Under the pieces are notes generated by a model, which saw only the letters and a list, made by a program, of their open reading frames with translations, was not told where the DNA came from and did no database searches. The position numbers and the translations under genes are program-made. A DNA stretch of 46,135 nt from Spirochaetes bacterium GWB1_36_13 (lineage in GTDB: Bacteria > Spirochaetota > GWB1-36-13), in the NCBI GenBank assembly GCA_001829155.1, contig MIAO01000128.1, forward strand, positions 8,007-54,141, in the 5' to 3' direction. Shown piece after piece: positions 33,513-42,326 of this stretch. Numbering within the stretch: position 1 is the first letter of the stretch; every line of letters begins with the position of its first letter.

Positions 33513-35771
33513 ATGAATAATATACTGGCTTTAATCGGTAAAATCAGTTCCTTATGGGAATCTATTCATGACGATATTGATAAGCTATTAGAAAGATGCG
33601 TTGAGATTATAGCTGAACATATAGAAGTTGAAGTTTGTTCAATTTATCTTTTTAATGAAAAGAATTCTGAAATTTATCTTCAGGCAAATAAAGGCTTAAA
33701 TAAAGAAGTGGCTAAAACGATCCGGCTTTATCCTGGGGAAGGCTTGGTTGGAAATGTATTTCAGGATGAAAGAGTGATTTATGAGAAAAATGCCGTTAAA
33801 AACTCCTATTATAAAAATATACCTGGTCTGGGAGAAGAAGATTACCCCCTTTTTCTTGGGATTCCAATCAGTTTTAAAAAAATTAAAACCGGTGTTTTGG
33901 TGCTTCAATCCAGTAAAAAAAAGAATTATAATAATATCGAAATTTCTCTTTTAAAATCGCTGGCAGCTCAACTGGCAATTTTAATTCGCAATTCAGAGCT
34001 TTATCAGAATCAGATACATATTGAAGATAAACTTTTTACACAGACAAGTTCTTCGGAAAATAGAAGAATAAAAGGGAAGGGGGTATCCAAGGGAATTGTG
34101 GTTGGCGCCGCTTATATTATCAGGGATACCGAAAATCTTGATGAAGTAAAAATAGAAAAAATCGCTTCATCAGATATTGACAAAGAGGAAAATTATTTTG
34201 AAGCTGCTTTAAAAAATGCGGTCAGCGAACTTGAGGCAATTCATCTTCGACTCAGCGAGAATTTAGAGGACATAAAGAAAATAATCGAAGCACAGATTAT
34301 GCTTCTAAAAGATCCTGGACTTTATAAAAAAATAAAAAATTTTATACAGAAAGGATATTCTCTGGCATCTGCGCTTAAACTGACTTTAGAAGAATATAAA
34401 ATTATTTTTGAGAATATGAGTGATTCCTATTTTCAGGAAAGACTTCTGGATATCAAAGACATCTTATCACGGGTTCTGGTTTTTGCTCAAACTAAAAATG
34501 AAAAACAATTTCCAAAAGACTGTGTGATTGTGATCAATGAAATGTTCCCGTCTCTTTTTATCCAACTCGATTTTACAAGGATCAAGGGAATAGTTACTAA
34601 AAAAATGACAACAACATCTCATAGCGTGATTATGGCAAGAGCACAACAGATTCCCATGATTACCGGAGTTGCAGATGTTTTTCAGTTTATAAAGGATAAT
34701 GATGTCATTATTCTTGATTCTGAAAAAGAAGAAATCATTATTAATCCTTATCAGGAAGTATTAAAAGAGTATGAAAATCTGATTAAAAACATTGAAAAAT
34801 TATCTAAAATCCATATTAAGGGAAAATCGATCACAAAAGACGGTGTCTTTGTGAAACTTTCGGGTAATATAGGTCTGATGCATGAAATCCCCTCTGTTCT
34901 ATCTTCCCATTTTCATGATGTAGGACTTTATCGGACCGAATTTCTTTTTCTTTTGCGAAAAGAATTTCCGACAGAAGAAGAGCAGTATGAAATCTATGTC
35001 AGTATTTTAAAAAAATTAAAAGGAAAAGAAGTTACATTCAGAACTCTCGATCTTGGAGGAGACAAACAGCTTTCCTATTTTCCTCTTCCTGAAGAGGAGA
35101 ACCCGCTTTTAGGATTTCGTTCGATTCGAATTTTTAAAAAACACCCTCAAATATTAAAAGAACAGTTAAAATCTCTTTTAAGGGCTTCCTATAACGGGAA
35201 AACGAGAATCATGTTTCCTCTTATTAATAATAATGAAGATTTAGGCTTTTGTTTTTCTGTTTTAAGGGAAGCTGAAAAAGAACTGATCAAAGAAAAGAAA
35301 AAATACAAAGTTCCGGCTATCGGGATAATGGTAGAAACACCAGCAGCGGCTTTTAATATTTCTAATATGGCGTCCTCGATTGATTTTATCAGTGTAGGAA
35401 CAAATGATCTTTTGCAGTATTTTTTAGCGGTTGACCGAAATAATATTTACAATGATGATTCGTATAGCTTTTATGATCCAGGGTTTATTAAATTTTTGTT
35501 TTTTATCGGAGAAGAGGCTAAAAAAAATAAAATTGAACTGAATTTATGCGGTGAAATTGCAGGAAATCCTTTATTGACCCCTCTTTTATTGGCAGCCGGA
35601 TTCCAAAAACTAAGCATGGTTCCTACTGCAGTAGAAGAAATTGTCCGTAAAGTGCAGGCGCTGGATATGGAAAAAATAGTTTCTCTGGCGGCAAAAATTA
35701 TGACGCGGAAACGGTCTGTAGATGTGCAGGCAGAATTGAAAATTTTTCATAACCAGCTGATGAAAAAATAA
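33513..35771 (+). CDS. ptsP: PtsP: GAF-EI(Ntr), phosphoenolpyruvate-protein phosphotransferase
   Basis: First enzyme of the nitrogen PTS: it takes phosphate from PEP and passes it to NPr/HPr and then to PtsN-type EIIA. The 752-residue chain has an N-terminal GAF sensor domain (1-165), the EI N-terminal helical domain, the phospho-histidine His370 in TTTSHSVIMAR, and the PEP-binding barrel with GLYRTEFLF, RTLDLGGDK, NPLLGFRSIRI, GIMVETPAA and active Cys679 (LCGEIAG). All catalytic motifs are intact. I chose the ATG at 33513 because GGAGG lies seven bases upstream; another in-frame ATG is at 33492. Directly behind the pseudokinase gene. Likely partners are the two EIIA proteins at 1534 and 9689; no HPr-like gene is in the window. 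Confidence 0.9.
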   Translation: MNNILALIGKISSLWESIHDDIDKLLERCVEIIAEHIEVEVCSIYLFNEKNSEIYLQANKGLNKEVAKTIRLYPGEGLVGNVFQDERVIYEKNAVKNSYYKNIPGLGEEDYPLFLGIPISFKKIKTGVLVLQSSKKKNYNNIEISLLKSLAAQLAILIRNSELYQNQIHIEDKLFTQTSSSENRRIKGKGVSKGIVVGAAYIIRDTENLDEVKIEKIASSDIDKEENYFEAALKNAVSELEAIHLRLSENLEDIKKIIEAQIMLLKDPGLYKKIKNFIQKGYSLASALKLTLEEYKIIFENMSDSYFQERLLDIKDILSRVLVFAQTKNEKQFPKDCVIVINEMFPSLFIQLDFTRIKGIVTKKMTTTSHSVIMARAQQIPMITGVADVFQFIKDNDVIILDSEKEEIIINPYQEVLKEYENLIKNIEKLSKIHIKGKSITKDGVFVKLSGNIGLMHEIPSVLSSHFHDVGLYRTEFLFLLRKEFPTEEEQYEIYVSILKKLKGKEVTFRTLDLGGDKQLSYFPLPEEENPLLGFRSIRIFKKHPQILKEQLKSLLRASYNGKTRIMFPLINNNEDLGFCFSVLREAEKELIKEKKKYKVPAIGIMVETPAAAFNISNMASSIDFISVGTNDLLQYFLAVDRNNIYNDDSYSFYDPGFIKFLFFIGEEAKKNKIELNLCGEIAGNPLLTPLLLAAGFQKLSMVPTAVEEIVRKVQALDMEKIVSLAAKIMTRKRSVDVQAELKIFHNQLMKK

Positions 35772-35887
35772 AAAAATATGTCAAATATCTGACTTTTAAA
35801 AGCTTTATTGGAAAATAGAGTTTTTTATATTATATTAATTATGAATTTTCGATGTTATATCTATTGAATAAAGGGAACGGATAAAAA

Positions 35888-37255
35888 ATGCTTGCAAATC
35901 TTTTAGGACCTGAAATTAAAGAAATGGTTGAGCTTCGGGATTGGGCCACAGTTAAGGAGATTCTTGAAGAATGGCCGGCGCCTGATATCGCGCATTTGAT
36001 TCTTTTATGTGAGGAAAAATATCGGATTATTCTTTTCAGGCTCTTAAAAAAAGATTTGGCGGCAGAAGTCTTTTCTGAATTAGATACTGAAGATCAGGAA
36101 TTTCTTTTAAAGAAAATGACCAGCGAACAGATCAAGCAGATTTTAGTTGAACTTTCGCCTGACGATAGAACGAGTTTTTTTGAAGAACTCCCGGATGAAG
36201 CGCTTCATAAAATGATGAATCTTTTGCCCAATGAACAAAGACGGGAAACTTTAAAACTTTTAGGATATCCTGAGAACAGTGTCGGAAGATTGATGACTCC
36301 GGATTATATTGTCGTCAGACCCCATTGGACCATTGAAAAGGCTCTGGAACATATCAGGCTTTATGGTCAGGATGCTGAAACAATTGATATGATTTATGTG
36401 GTGGATGATAATTGGCGTTTAATAGATGATATTCCAATAAGACGGTTTATTTTAACAAAAGGAGATAAGACGGTTTCTTTTCTCATGGATGAAAACTTTA
36501 TTTCTGTCTCTGTGGATGCTGATCAGGAAGAAGCCGTAAAGATTATGGAAAAGTACCGTCTTCTTGCACTTCCTGTCTTGTCAAAAGACAGAATCCTTTT
36601 AGGAATTGTAACAAGCGATGATATTATTGAGGTTATGGCTGAAGAAACAACTGAAGACTTTCATAAAGCGGCAGCGATTAATCCTCTTGAAATGAAATAT
36701 ACTTCAGCCAGTTTTTGGGATCTTTATAAAAAGAGAGTCGGCTGGCTTATTTTGCTTTTTGTGACTTATTTTTTTTCATCTCAGATTCTGGTTTATTTTG
36801 AAGAATCTCTTCAAAAAATCATTGCTCTTTCTTTTTTTATCCCGGTTATTTTGGGTTCGGCCGGGAATGTTGCAACTCAGGCTTCTACGCTGGTGATCCG
36901 TGCGCTCTCTATGGGTGAGCTGACAATAGGAAAATGGCTTTCTGTCGTCAGAAAAGAGCTTTTTACAGCGCTTTTACTGGGCAGTACTCTCGCTATGGGG
37001 CTTTACCTTAGAACTGCATTAATCCATGATATTGAACTAGCGTCGATCAGCCATTTTCAACTTGCAATTGTTTTAGGGCTTTCAATGTTTATTATTATAA
37101 TCTGGGCAAATATAGTCGGCAGTGTTCTTCCTATTATTTTAACAAAGTTTAAACTTGATCCCGCTGTTATTTCAAGTCCTTTACTCAGCACTTTGAATGA
37201 TGCGACCGGGTTAATTCTTTATTTTTCAATCGCAAAATATTTTCTGGGGATATAA
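35888..37255 (+). CDS. mgtE: MgtE magnesium transporter
   Basis: A 455-residue Mg2+ channel/transporter in the inner membrane. Residues about 1-125 form the helical N domain (EFLLKKMTSEQIKQILVELS), 130-250 a CBS pair, and the rest five membrane helices with the pore motifs GSAGNVATQASTLVIRAL and DPAVISSPLLSTLNDATG, whose Asp near the C-terminus binds Mg2+. AAAGGGAACGG precedes the ATG. The 116-base leader shows no M-box riboswitch. A tiny gene follows without a spacer. Confidence 0.94.
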   Translation: MLANLLGPEIKEMVELRDWATVKEILEEWPAPDIAHLILLCEEKYRIILFRLLKKDLAAEVFSELDTEDQEFLLKKMTSEQIKQILVELSPDDRTSFFEELPDEALHKMMNLLPNEQRRETLKLLGYPENSVGRLMTPDYIVVRPHWTIEKALEHIRLYGQDAETIDMIYVVDDNWRLIDDIPIRRFILTKGDKTVSFLMDENFISVSVDADQEEAVKIMEKYRLLALPVLSKDRILLGIVTSDDIIEVMAEETTEDFHKAAAINPLEMKYTSASFWDLYKKRVGWLILLFVTYFFSSQILVYFEESLQKIIALSFFIPVILGSAGNVATQASTLVIRALSMGELTIGKWLSVVRKELFTALLLGSTLAMGLYLRTALIHDIELASISHFQLAIVLGLSMFIIIIWANIVGSVLPIILTKFKLDPAVISSPLLSTLNDATGLILYFSIAKYFLGI

Positions 37256-37414
37256 ATGGAGGAAAAGGAAGAAATCCAAAAAATTTATTATGAAAATATC
37301 AAGGAATTTTTTTACGAAGCGTTAAAAAAAACAGACACACAACCGAAAAAATCGCATCAATTTATGAATCTTCATCATAAGGATTGCTGTGGAGATTGTC
37401 ATAGCAAAAAATAA
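37256..37414 (+). CDS. Small Cys/His-rich protein, 52 residues, coupled to mgtE
   Basis: The ATG follows the mgtE stop codon directly (TAAATG). The 52 residues are highly charged (MEEKEEIQKIYYENIKEFF) and end in a cluster of possible metal ligands, LHHKDCCGDCHSKK (residues 39-52, with three Cys and three His). The sequence resembles a small zinc or metal-binding protein, but I recognise no family. Translation by re-initiation after mgtE is plausible. It may be missed by ordinary gene finders because of size. Confidence 0.55.
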   Translation: MEEKEEIQKIYYENIKEFFYEALKKTDTQPKKSHQFMNLHHKDCCGDCHSKK

Positions 37415-37440
37415 TGTATTATTTGAACGGGATTAACGAT

Positions 37441-37478
37441 AAAAAACTCAAATTCCGATCAGAAAGACCGGAATTTGA
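37441..37478 (-). terminator. Terminator of the ffh-rpsP-khpA operon
   Basis: TCAAATTCCG (37448-37457) pairs perfectly with CGGAATTTGA (37469-37478). On the minus strand the stem is followed by GTTTTTT, so it ends the leftward ribosomal operon. It may also act weakly for the rightward mgtE transcript. Confidence 0.8.
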
Positions 37479-37498
37479 ATTCTTATAAAAATAAGAGT

Positions 37499-37738
37499 TT
37501 ACTCTAAAATTTCAAGAATAATTCTTTTGTTGCTTCTACCGGCGATCACTCCAATCAAAGTTCTGATTGCTCTAGCTATTCTTCCGCCTTTTCCGATTAC
37601 TTTTGAGACATCTTCAGGGTTGACTTTGAGTTCCAGAATAGTTGATTTTTCACCTTCAACAACTTTAATTTTGACATCTTCAGGATGATCCACAATTGAT
37701 CTTACAATACCTTCTACGAATTCTTTAGCTTTATCCAT
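37499..37738 (-). CDS. khpA: KhpA, KH-domain RNA-binding protein
   Basis: A 79-residue type II KH protein (YlqC/KhpA). The RNA-binding GxxG loop is in VIGKGGRIARAIRTL. It has a strong AAGGAG site and lies 68 bases after rpsP, the usual place for this gene. In many bacteria rimM, trmD and rplS follow; here the operon ends at a terminator. Confidence 0.93.
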   Translation of the reverse strand: MDKAKEFVEGIVRSIVDHPEDVKIKVVEGEKSTILELKVNPEDVSKVIGKGGRIARAIRTLIGVIAGRSNKRIILEILE

Positions 37739-37806
37739 AGTATATCTCCTTGGTGTTTTGTTTAGTTTGATGCACTCAATAGCAAGATTTTACATTAAAT
37801 AAAAAA

Positions 37807-38061
37807 CTAAACCAGTCCTGCTTTTTTTGCAATTTGACTGATTGCGTCACTTGGTTGTGCGCCTTTTTTTATCCACGCCTTGTATTTTTCTACATCCACC
37901 TGAATTTCTTTTACGAGTTTTTCATTGGGCGAGATGTTGGGATAGTAATATCCAATTTCTTCAATAAACTTTCCATCTCTTTTTGTAGTAGATTCTGCAA
38001 CTACGATTCTGTAGAAAGGGGCATGTTTTTTTCCCATTCTTTTTAATCTGATTTTTACCAA
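37807..38061 (-). CDS. rpsP: 30S ribosomal protein bS16
   Basis: An 84-residue small-subunit ribosomal protein with the typical IRLKRMGKKHAPFYRIVVAE start and GYYYPNISPNE stretch. The start is a TTG, eight bases after a full AGGAGG; no ATG in frame gives the conserved N-terminus. It sits between ffh and khpA in the common order. Confidence 0.95.
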   Translation of the reverse strand: MVKIRLKRMGKKHAPFYRIVVAESTTKRDGKFIEEIGYYYPNISPNEKLVKEIQVDVEKYKAWIKKGAQPSDAISQIAKKAGLV

Positions 38062-38115
38062 AAGATGACCTCCTGTTGTGTTCTATTCTATTTTAATAAA
38101 AGTTTATCACTTTTT

Positions 38116-39468
38116 TTAAAAACCTTTTCCCAGCATATTCATATCTATTTTCTGGCTTCCCATCAATTTTTCAACCATTTTCATGTTTTTAGAGAGTTTT
38201 TTCATCATTTTTCCCATTTTCTGAAAATGTTCAATAAACATTGTGACATCTCGAATTGTAGTGCCGCTTCCTTTTGCAATTCTTCTTTTTCTGGATGATT
38301 CTATTATTTTATAAAGTCCTCTCTCTTTTTTTGTCATTGAGAAGATAATAGCTTCCATTTTTTTTATTTCCGCTTCAGCTTTAGAAGCATCTACATTTTT
38401 CATATTTCCGGGCAGAGGCATCATCTGCATAATCGAAGAAAAACTGCCTATTTTTCTCATCATTTTCAATTGAGTAAGAAAATCATTTAAATCTATATTG
38501 CCGGACATCATTTTTTTTGCTAACTGTTCCGCTTCATCTTCTTCAATGACTTTCTGGGTTTTTTCAACAAGAGATAAAATATCTCCCCGACCCATAATTC
38601 TGGAAGCAATCCGGTCTGGATAAAAAATTTCAAGATCTTTGATTTTTTCGCCGACCCCGATAAATTTAACCGGTTTTCCGATAGCTTTTTTGATGGATAA
38701 AGCGGCGCCGCCTTTTGAATCACTATCGAACTTTGAGAGTATAATTCCTGTGAGATTTAATTTTTCATTAAAAGAAGCTGCGACATCTACAATGTTCTGC
38801 CCTGCCATTGAGTCTGCTACAAAAAGGATTTCATGGGGATTGATCTCTTTTTTCAGTCTGGATAATTCGTTCATCATCTCATCATCGATATGAAGACGAC
38901 CGGCAGTATCCAGAATTAAGACATTGTGGATATTTTTTTTGGCATATTTTAAGGCGTTTTGTGCAATCAAAACTGCATCTTGATGATCTTCAGTATAAAA
39001 AGCGAATTTTTCTTTTTCAGCCAGAACCCTGAGCTGATCTTTTGCCGCAGGTCTGTAAACATCGGCTCCGACTAGAAGTACATTGGCTTTATCTTTTAAG
39101 AAATATGCGAGTTTTGAAGCTGTCGTAGTTTTTCCGCTTCCTTGCAGACCTACCATCATAATAACAGTAGTTTCTCCGCTTTTCAGATTGAGCTCGGGGG
39201 TTTCAGTACCCAGGTAAGCGATCAATTCATCGTAAACAATCTTATAAAACTGTTCTAAAGGAGAGACTTTTTTAAAGACTTCCTGTCCAAGAGCTTTGTC
39301 AGTTATATCAGAGATAATATCCTTGACAACCTTATAATTGACATCTGCTTCTAAAAGAGCCAGGCGGATCTCTCTGATACCGTCTTCTATATTTTTAGAG
39401 CTGATTTTACTTAAGCCTTTCAGTTTTCTGAAAATACCGTCAAATTTTTCTTCTAATCTTTCAAGCAT
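38116..39468 (-). CDS. ffh: Signal recognition particle GTPase Ffh
   Basis: A 450-residue protein that directs membrane proteins to the translocon together with the SRP RNA and FtsY. It has an N-domain (1-95), the G-domain with GLQGSGKTTTASKL (107-120), DTAGR and GVGEKIKDLE, and a C-terminal methionine-rich M-domain (MMPLPGNMKN, MGKMMKKLSKNMKMVEKLMG). Length is as expected. It is the first gene of the ffh-rpsP-khpA operon. Confidence 0.96.
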   Translation of the reverse strand: MLERLEEKFDGIFRKLKGLSKISSKNIEDGIREIRLALLEADVNYKVVKDIISDITDKALGQEVFKKVSPLEQFYKIVYDELIAYLGTETPELNLKSGETTVIMMVGLQGSGKTTTASKLAYFLKDKANVLLVGADVYRPAAKDQLRVLAEKEKFAFYTEDHQDAVLIAQNALKYAKKNIHNVLILDTAGRLHIDDEMMNELSRLKKEINPHEILFVADSMAGQNIVDVAASFNEKLNLTGIILSKFDSDSKGGAALSIKKAIGKPVKFIGVGEKIKDLEIFYPDRIASRIMGRGDILSLVEKTQKVIEEDEAEQLAKKMMSGNIDLNDFLTQLKMMRKIGSFSSIMQMMPLPGNMKNVDASKAEAEIKKMEAIIFSMTKKERGLYKIIESSRKRRIAKGSGTTIRDVTMFIEHFQKMGKMMKKLSKNMKMVEKLMGSQKIDMNMLGKGF

Positions 39469-39933
39469 GTTTTACCATTTTTTTCAATGTATTTAAAAAT
39501 AAACAAGAATTAAATTTAATGAAAAAAAGAATGAAATGAAAACTTAAATTAAAAATAAAAGATTCATTCAAAGAATGAAATTTATAAGTCTTTGTTATCA
39601 TCTTTCTGTTAAATAATTTATAAAAGATTGTTCAATTTGTTTAGTTTTTTAAATCTTTCTTTTCTATATTTAATTAAGAAATTATTTAAAATTCTCTTTT
39701 TTGAGTTAAAAATCATAAATTGGAATAATTAAGATTATAAAGATATGATTTTTTTGCAAAAGAAAAAAGTGCGAATGCTTGGAATATTTATTCTATCAAT
39801 GATGGAAGAATGTTTATGAAAGATCAATTTTTTGTTAAAAATAAAAAAATTTTGTTTTGTTTTTATATTTTGTTAATATTTTATTTAGAGTTTTAACTCG
39901 TCTTTTAAAAAATTTTTTCAAAAGGAGAAAAAA
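39469..39933. other. 465-base A+T-rich divergent spacer, no gene recognised
   Basis: The spacer between ffh (leftward) and the lipoprotein gene (rightward) must contain both promoters. It is extremely A+T-rich. Two overlapping open stretches of 24 and 26 codons (39745-39819 and 39816-39896) occur, but neither has a good ribosome site. I see no tRNA, no clear small RNA, and no terminator in it. Confidence 0.4.
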
Positions 39934-40620
39934 ATGAAAAAACTTCTTTCATTCTTGGCTGTAATGGCTCTGCTCGTATCTCTGGTTTCTTGCGGCGGTG
40001 CAAAAGGTGAAACTACTGCAGCAAATACTGAACCAGAAATTCCACAGGCAAAAGTAACTGATGCTCCAATGGGTCCTATGCCTTCTTGGGTAATCGCAGG
40101 TGACTCTGTTGGAGTGAACTCTGAAAAGCAAAAAGTTATCTTTTTCATCGGATACGGAGAGTCAAAAGACCTTTCTACTGCTAAAGAAGCTGCTCAATTA
40201 AATGCAGCGGCAGCAGCAGCGAAAGCAATCAAATCTCTGGTTACAGCACAAGTTGCAAGAGCTTGGGAATCAATTGGTTCTGGTGAAGACGAATCAAAAG
40301 AGCAAGTTATGAAAGGACTTGAAGCTCAAGTATCTAAAAATGTAGATGTTTCTGGTATGCTCAAAGGTGACCAATACTACAGACAAGTTGTAAAACCAAA
40401 AATCGTAAATGGTAAATTGGCTGGATGGTCAACTCCTATGTATGAGTACTATGTCAGATATTCTATGGAATATGACAGATATATTGCTGCAAGAGACGGA
40501 GTTCTTGATCAGAAGAAAAAAGAAACCAAGCTGAACGACAGACAGAAAAAACTCTATGCTGATATGGAATCTAAATTAGATGAATTAGACGCTTCTACTG
40601 AAGAAGAAAAAATTCAATAA
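39934..40620 (+). CDS. LPP20-like lipoprotein, probably abundant
   Basis: A 228-residue lipoprotein. The signal peptide MKKLLSFLAVMALLVSLVSC ends in a lipobox with Cys20. PSWV (about residue 50) followed by FFIGYGESKDLSTAKEAAQL and then an Ala-rich helix fits the LPP20 family of membrane-associated lipoproteins. The C-terminal 40 residues are a charged helix. Codon choice differs from its neighbours (many GCT, TCT, GGT), as in highly expressed genes. A strong AAAGGAG, its own long upstream region, and a near-perfect terminator suggest a high-level monocistronic gene. Function unknown. Confidence 0.8.
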   Translation: MKKLLSFLAVMALLVSLVSCGGAKGETTAANTEPEIPQAKVTDAPMGPMPSWVIAGDSVGVNSEKQKVIFFIGYGESKDLSTAKEAAQLNAAAAAAKAIKSLVTAQVARAWESIGSGEDESKEQVMKGLEAQVSKNVDVSGMLKGDQYYRQVVKPKIVNGKLAGWSTPMYEYYVRYSMEYDRYIAARDGVLDQKKKETKLNDRQKKLYADMESKLDELDASTEEEKIQ

Positions 40621-40638
40621 TTTTTGATTCTTATTTGA

Positions 40639-40671
40639 AACAAGAGGAGGATTCTCCTCTTGTTTTTTTTT
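40639..40671 (+). terminator. Strong terminator of the lipoprotein gene
   Basis: AACAAGAGGAG (40639-40649) pairs perfectly with CTCCTCTTGTT (40654-40664) around a four-base loop, followed by a run of T residues. Confidence 0.92.
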
Positions 40672-40731
40672 CTCTAAACTTTATTCCTCTTAAAATTTTT
40701 AATCTTAAGTATAAATAAAAGGATTTTAACA

Positions 40732-41631
40732 ATGCCTTTTGTCCTTTATCATGGGAATGATATTAAGCTGATTCGAAAAAAAACATCTGTTTTTGAAAAA
40801 AAAATGCAAAATGAAAATCCTGATCTTCAGATTGTGATACCTGAAAATCCCTCTTATGAATCTTTAATGAATCAACTGTCTTCAGGAAGTCTTTTTGGTG
40901 AAAAAATACTTTATAAAATTTATGACTGTGAAAAAATACCGAAAATTGAAACTCTATTAGAAAAAGAAATTGAAGATATCGTTTTAATGATTTCCTATCA
41001 AGAAACCCTTCCTTTTAGGAAAAATTTAAAAAAACTTGAAAAAGAAAATTTTAATCTTCCTAAAAACTATGAATTGGAAAAATATCTTATTAATAAGTTT
41101 AAAAATAAAATCTCGGCAGAAGCGGTTTTTTATCTTTCAAAAAGCATAACCAGTATTCTGGATATTGATGAGATAGAAGAATCAATGGTTTTAGAAAAAA
41201 TAGATTATCTGGATCTGGAAGCTGTTTACCGGGTGAAGGGCGATAGCGAAGCAAAGATCTTTTTGATTATTGAAGATATTCTGAATAAAAAAATCAATCA
41301 ATCTGTTTTATCTGTCAACGATTATCTAGCTGACGGTGGGTCGGCTATTCCTCTGACACTGCTTCTTTTAAACCAGATTCAAAAATACCTTGCGGTTAAA
41401 AAAGCTTTACAGGAAGGCACGGGGGAAACTGAATTGGCTTCTTCTTTAAAAATGCATCCTTTTTTGGTTAAAAAAATGATTCAATCGTCTAAAGGTTTTT
41501 CAATTCAAAAATTAGAATCTCTTATTATGAGTATTCCGAAATTGGAACTTCAGATGAGAAAGTTTGATCCTGTGTTTATTCCTTATTTTATTGAAAAGCT
41601 TATTTTAGAAATTTCAGAGGAAGCGGGTTAA
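40732..41631 (+). CDS. holA: DNA polymerase III delta subunit (HolA-like)
   Basis: Part of the clamp-loader complex that opens the sliding clamp. The 299-residue protein has the weakly conserved HolA layout: an N-terminal YHGNDIKLIRKK, LSSGSLFGEKILYKI (equivalent to the SLFGxxRLV motif, near residue 50), and the helical C-terminal LTLLLLNQIQKYLAVKKAL followed by LKMHPFLVKKMIQSSKGF. It lacks the normal Walker A, as expected for delta. AAAGGA precedes the ATG. It stands alone between two non-coding stretches. Confidence 0.78.
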   Translation: MPFVLYHGNDIKLIRKKTSVFEKKMQNENPDLQIVIPENPSYESLMNQLSSGSLFGEKILYKIYDCEKIPKIETLLEKEIEDIVLMISYQETLPFRKNLKKLEKENFNLPKNYELEKYLINKFKNKISAEAVFYLSKSITSILDIDEIEESMVLEKIDYLDLEAVYRVKGDSEAKIFLIIEDILNKKINQSVLSVNDYLADGGSAIPLTLLLLNQIQKYLAVKKALQEGTGETELASSLKMHPFLVKKMIQSSKGFSIQKLESLIMSIPKLELQMRKFDPVFIPYFIEKLILEISEEAG

Positions 41632-41787
41632 AAAAAATGATCTTTTTTAAATATTCTCAATTTTTCATTACTATTTTACGATAAAAATTATTAATTTTAT
41701 ACAAAATAAATTTTTAAGTTGTTTTTAAAAAAATAATTATTAAAAATAGCTATTTTTTTTAGACCTATTTTTTGAAGGAGAGAAGTC

Positions 41788-42321
41788 ATGGTAGCAGAAG
41801 ATTATAAGGAAATAATGCTGATAGACGACAATGACCCTAGATTTTCGACAGAAGGGATGTATTATAAAGAATTTCCAAGTCTTTACAATCAAATCCGCGC
41901 TTTTGCTCTTTTTATTGTTCAAAAAGCTCCTGATACTTTTAAGGAAGTTAACCTTTTAGAACAACAGGTCAGTGAAATTGTAAAAAATGCGATTAAGCAC
42001 GGAAACCGCTGTGTGCCAAGTAAAAAAATCAAAGTATGGTATTCTTTTAATGTTAAAGATAAAGAAATCCACTTAATTGTTCAGGATGAAGGTGAAGGAT
42101 TTAAAGATCTGGAAAAATGGAATCATTTTTTCAAACAAAGATATGAGGCGTTTGCTGAGGGCGATTTTGAGAAAATGCTGGAATTCGCATCTTTCAGAAC
42201 TGATAAAAGTGAAGAAGATGACGGAGGAAACGCACTTTTTGCAGCGGTTGAATACTGGAACCTGGCTTACGGATTTTGTAAAAGCACCCGGAATAAAGTC
42301 CTCGCAATTAGAAAGTTTTAA
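41788..42321 (+). CDS. RsbW/SpoIIAB-like histidine-kinase-type ATPase
   Basis: A 177-residue protein with one HATPase domain. The N-box is SEIVKNAIKHGN (62-73, Asn67), G1 is DEGEGF (100-105), and a later glycine-rich loop is EEDDGGNALFAAVEYW. There is no dimerisation or histidine phospho-acceptor domain, so it is like anti-sigma kinases that phosphorylate STAS proteins. An insertion of about 30 residues between the two boxes is longer than in RsbW. GAAGGAG precedes the ATG. First of four closely spaced genes ending with glyA. Confidence 0.8.
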   Translation: MVAEDYKEIMLIDDNDPRFSTEGMYYKEFPSLYNQIRAFALFIVQKAPDTFKEVNLLEQQVSEIVKNAIKHGNRCVPSKKIKVWYSFNVKDKEIHLIVQDEGEGFKDLEKWNHFFKQRYEAFAEGDFEKMLEFASFRTDKSEEDDGGNALFAAVEYWNLAYGFCKSTRNKVLAIRKF

Positions 42322-42326
42322 AATGA

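Noticed and set aside
35772-35887. M-box magnesium riboswitch before mgtE
   Set aside because: The leader is only 116 bases, A+T-rich, and lacks recognisable M-box elements.
39745-39896. Two overlapping small peptides (24 and 26 codons, ATGA overlap)
   Set aside because: No good ribosome site and extremely A+T-rich DNA; open frames of this size arise by chance.
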